64,000 nt of DNA from positions 19,450-83,449 of the forward strand of contig DATEMY010000358.1 of NCBI GenBank assembly GCA_035275345.1, in the 5' to 3' direction. The translations under genes were made by a program, and so were the position numbers. Position 1 is the first letter of the stretch, and each line of letters begins with the position of its first letter. Below the pieces are notes generated by a model. It made no database searches. It worked only from the letters and a program-made list of their open reading frames with translations, and was not told where the DNA came from. This document shows positions 61,234 to 64,000 of this stretch, piece by piece. Source of the stretch: JAJVID01 sp035275345 (GTDB lineage: Bacteria; Acidobacteriota; Blastocatellia; RBC074).

Positions 61234-63873
61234 ATGAAAAGATCGCAGCGCCCCTTATTGCCGTTGATCGCCGCGACGCTGTTAACCGCCGGCGCATTTT
61301 TCGTTTTCGCGCAAACGCACGAAAAGCCCGTTCGCTCGGTCACTGATCCGGGTGTGGTCACGACGCGGCAAACGATCACGCCGGCCGGCGTGCCGACCAT
61401 CTTCGACGGGAGAGTTTACGGCGTGGCGTTCGGCGCTTCGTCGTCCACTGTATTTGCGCTGACCGGCCGCGGGCGCAGTCCGCAGTCACAGGTCTTCCAG
61501 TTGGATTGGGCGTCGAACAAAATCCTGAGCCGCTCCGGTTTCAGCGAGACCCCGGGGCTGCAAGGGGTCATCTTTGATTCGCTCAAGGAACAGGCGTTCG
61601 TCAGCGCGACTCTCTCCGGCAGAGCCGCTAAAAATCCGAAAGGACAAGCGCGGATGCTCGCCGTCAGCGGCGGCGCTGTGAGCGTTGTCGCCGACGACCT
61701 GGGCGAACACCTGACCGGCGCTCCGGCGATCGCCCCCGGCCCGAACGCCCAGGGCCAACGCCTCGCCGCAATTCCGCTTGTATACAACAACCGGCTGGCC
61801 GTCATCGACCTGAACACGGGCAAGTCGCTCGGCCATGCCCAAACAGGCGTCGCGCCATTCGCGGCGGCCGTCAACTCGAACGGGACGACCGCTTATGTCA
61901 CCAACTGGGGCGGGCGTCTGCCCAGACCGGGCGAGATGACGCTGCCCACCGGACTCGATCCCAAAGCCGATCAGGTAGTCGTCGACGAACGCGGCATAGC
62001 GGCGACTGGAGCCGTCACGCGCATTGACCTGACGACGCTGAAAACCACACACACGATTCAGGTCGGCTTGCATCCGACTGGCATCGCCTGGGACGAACAG
62101 CGCAACCGCCTTTACGTCGCCAACAGCAACAGCGATTCCGTTTCCGTGATTGACCCTTCCCGCAATGTGGTCATTCAAACGCGGACACTCTCCAGCAAGG
62201 AGACGCGCGGGTTCGCGCCGACGGCGCTGGCCCTTTCCGCCGACGGCGGGGTTTTGTACGCGGCCTGTGGCGGGCTGAACGCCGTCGCCGTGATTAACAC
62301 TAAAGATATGAGCGTGACGGGATATATCCCGACGGCATGGTATCCAAATGCGCTGTCGCTCAGCGGCGACGGCAAGTATCTGGCGGTCGGCGCGCTGCTC
62401 GGCGCGGGTTCGGGCTGGCGCGACGAGCCGAAGAAACGCTATGTGCATGCATATCGCGGAAGCGTCAACATCGTGCCGATTCCGGACGCGGCGCAATTGG
62501 CCAGCTACACGACGGCCGTTTTCGAAAACAATCACCTGACCAAAATAATGGCCGCGGCGGCGCCCGGAACGCCAACCACATCAGCCAGGACGCCCAAACC
62601 CGCGCCCGCCGCCGTGCCCGCGCGCGCCGGCGACCCTTCGCTGATCGAACACGTCGTGTACATCATTAAGGAAAATCGCACCTACGATCAGCTCTTCGGC
62701 GATCTGGAGAAAGGCAACGGCGATCCGAGCCTGGTCATTTTCGGCGCCGACGTGACGCCGAATCACCGGCGTCTGGCCGAGCAATTCGTTTTGCTCGACA
62801 ACTTTTACGCGACCGGCGGCAACAGCGGCGACGGGCACCAGTGGGTAACGCAGGCGAATGAAACCGCTTACTGTCTGTGGCCCGGGTACGTGGGGCGCAG
62901 CTATCCCTTTGACGGCACCGATCCGATCGCCTATTCGGACAGCGGTTTCATCTGGGACGCGGCTTTGCGGATGAAAAAGACGGTTCGAGTTTACGGCGAA
63001 TACGCCGGACGGCTGCCGGAGTCGGACAATCAGCAGCGCGCCAAATTGCTCGAGCGTTGGAAACGTGGCGACGATTTCAGCAAGGATTGGAACATCACTG
63101 CGCCACTCAAACCGCTCAACAATATCCTGGCGGCCAACTACCCGCCGTATTCGCTGGCGATCCCCGACGTGGCGCGAGCGCAGATTTTCATGACGGATTT
63201 GAAGAAGTGGGAACAGTCGGGAGAGGCGCCCAATCTGGTAGTCCTGCAACTGCCGAGCAACCACACGCGCGGCGCGGCGCCCGGCGCGAACACGCCGAAA
63301 GCGATGGTGGCGGACAATGATCTGGCCCTGGGACAGATCGTGGAGTCGCTTTCGAAATCACGTTTCTGGGGCAAGACGGCGATCTTCGTCGTTGAAGACG
63401 ACGCGCAGAACGGCGTGGATCACGTTGACGGGCATCGCACCGTCGCCCTGGCAATCAGCCCTTACACACGGCGCGGTCACGTCGATTCGACATTCTACGC
63501 GCATCAAAGCATTCTCAAGACCATCGAGCTGATGCTCGGCCTGCCGACGCTGTCGCTCTTCGATCTGATCGCCAACGACATGCGCGCGAGTTTCACCAAC
63601 ACAGCCGATTTGGAGCCATATGTCGCCGTTCAACCGAAGCAGTCTCTGTTTGAAACCAATCCGGCGCTGAATACTCTGCGCGGGCAGGCGCGGGCGGACG
63701 CGCTGTCTTCGATGAGAATGCGTTTCGACGCGCCGGACGCCGCGCCAACGGAAAAGCTCAATCGCATCGTCTGGCGTAGCGTGAAGGGGATCGGCTCCCC
63801 GTATCCGCGAGTCAAGCGAGCGGTGTTCGCGCCATTGTCAATCGAGACGGAAGATGACGATAGAGAGCCGTGA
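61234..63873 (+). CDS. Bifunctional YncE-like beta-propeller / phosphoesterase (alkaline phosphatase superfamily) protein
   Basis: The 879-aa protein is started at ATG 61234 (GAAGGA upstream); the open frame before it runs through the palindromic element. A signal peptide (LLPLIAATLLTAGAFFVFAQ) predicts export. Residues about 60-440 form a beta-propeller of the YncE type (NRLAVIDLNTGKSLGHAQTG, IQVGLHPTGIAWDEQRNRLY, VANSNSDSVSVIDPSRN). From about 465 there is a phosphoesterase domain: IEHVVYIIKENRTYDQLFGD, LDNFYATGGNSGDGHQWVTQ, FVVEDDAQNGVDHVDGHRT. Such fusions are common in Acidobacteriota; the substrate is unknown. Confidence 0.9.
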   Translation: MKRSQRPLLPLIAATLLTAGAFFVFAQTHEKPVRSVTDPGVVTTRQTITPAGVPTIFDGRVYGVAFGASSSTVFALTGRGRSPQSQVFQLDWASNKILSRSGFSETPGLQGVIFDSLKEQAFVSATLSGRAAKNPKGQARMLAVSGGAVSVVADDLGEHLTGAPAIAPGPNAQGQRLAAIPLVYNNRLAVIDLNTGKSLGHAQTGVAPFAAAVNSNGTTAYVTNWGGRLPRPGEMTLPTGLDPKADQVVVDERGIAATGAVTRIDLTTLKTTHTIQVGLHPTGIAWDEQRNRLYVANSNSDSVSVIDPSRNVVIQTRTLSSKETRGFAPTALALSADGGVLYAACGGLNAVAVINTKDMSVTGYIPTAWYPNALSLSGDGKYLAVGALLGAGSGWRDEPKKRYVHAYRGSVNIVPIPDAAQLASYTTAVFENNHLTKIMAAAAPGTPTTSARTPKPAPAAVPARAGDPSLIEHVVYIIKENRTYDQLFGDLEKGNGDPSLVIFGADVTPNHRRLAEQFVLLDNFYATGGNSGDGHQWVTQANETAYCLWPGYVGRSYPFDGTDPIAYSDSGFIWDAALRMKKTVRVYGEYAGRLPESDNQQRAKLLERWKRGDDFSKDWNITAPLKPLNNILAANYPPYSLAIPDVARAQIFMTDLKKWEQSGEAPNLVVLQLPSNHTRGAAPGANTPKAMVADNDLALGQIVESLSKSRFWGKTAIFVVEDDAQNGVDHVDGHRTVALAISPYTRRGHVDSTFYAHQSILKTIELMLGLPTLSLFDLIANDMRASFTNTADLEPYVAVQPKQSLFETNPALNTLRGQARADALSSMRMRFDAPDAAPTEKLNRIVWRSVKGIGSPYPRVKRAVFAPLSIETEDDDREP

Positions 63874-63958
63874 TCCCGCCGCAAACCCGCCAGCATTAGA
63901 TCGAACGCCGGCAAATACGCGAATACTGGTTATATCTTTGCAAACATCGTCTGTGGTC

Positions 63959-63993
63959 CTGGCGCGCCCCCGTATGGGCGCGAACAGCGCCAG
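63959..63993 (+). repeat. Short palindrome at the window end
   Basis: CTGGCGC (63959-63965) and GCGCCAG (63987-63993) are reverse complements, with an inner GCGCCC/GGGCGC pair. It may be the start of another dispersed palindromic element or a terminator; the window ends shortly after. Confidence 0.45.
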
Positions 63994-64000
63994 TGTCCTT

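Overview
The window looks like the chromosome of an Acidobacteriota bacterium, probably of the Blastocatellia. This is judged from gene content and not from a search: an alternative complex III next to an A2-type cytochrome oxidase, a group 1h (actinobacterial-type) NiFe hydrogenase, two very large TonB-dependent receptors with an N-terminal carboxypeptidase-like domain, a VWFA-related secreted protein, and remnants of S8-peptidase and TPR/CHAT proteins. GC content is high and genes in operons often overlap at GTGA, ATGA or TAATG junctions.

Region 1 (1-7996, +) is an aerobic respiratory operon: the end of actC, then actD, actE, actF, a small anchored protein, a SCO-CoxB fusion, coxA, coxC and coxD. 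It would carry electrons from quinol through alternative complex III to O2. Region 2 (8238-23201, +) is a complete high-affinity hydrogenase locus: hhyS, hhyL, a NifU-like protein, several uncharacterised hydrogenase-associated proteins (one of only 54 aa), a maturation protease, a YceI-like protein, then hypA, hypB, hypF, hypC, a GmhA-like SIS protein, hypD and hypE. Its position directly behind the oxidase operon suggests trace-H2 oxidation feeding the same chain.

Region 3 (23249-28135, -) holds a pectin-type set: a DUF1961/YesU-like protein, a PcRGLX/YetA-like rhamnogalacturonan lyase and a lipoprotein. Region 4 (28327-36655) is an aromatic or phenylpropanoid locus: a BoxR/BzdR-type regulator with clear palindromic operators, an AraC regulator, a TonB receptor, a feruloyl-CoA synthase-like ligase, the last ~74 codons of a lost 3-hydroxyacyl-CoA dehydrogenase, and an amidohydrolase.

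Region 5 (36744-49159, -) is an unusual biosynthetic cluster: a sigma-54 regulator, a lone receiver protein, a FAAL-ACP didomain, a class III aminotransferase fused to an acyl-ACP reductase, a collapsed NRPS (A domain, C-domain scrap, thioesterase tail), SbnA and SbnB for L-2,3-diaminopropionate, a GNAT/FeeM-like acyltransferase, and an MbtH protein with a novel C-terminal extension. The FAAL plus reductase-aminotransferase pair predicts conversion of a fatty acid to a fatty aldehyde and then a fatty amine. This is the most interesting system in the window.

Region 6 (49181-51773, -) is a gene graveyard with remnants of a sensor kinase, a CHAT protease, an S8 peptidase and TPR/IPT proteins. 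Region 7 (52201-63873) holds a VWFA-related protein, a methionine-synthase-like/hybrid-kinase pair, a second TonB receptor and a YncE/phosphoesterase protein. Scattered through the window are several unrelated perfect or near-perfect inverted-repeat elements (in actE, coxA-coxC, hhyS-hhyL, before the hydrogenase protease, and after 60.8 kb), which look like small non-autonomous palindromic repeats placed in operon spacers. No tRNA, rRNA, CRISPR array or transposase gene was seen.
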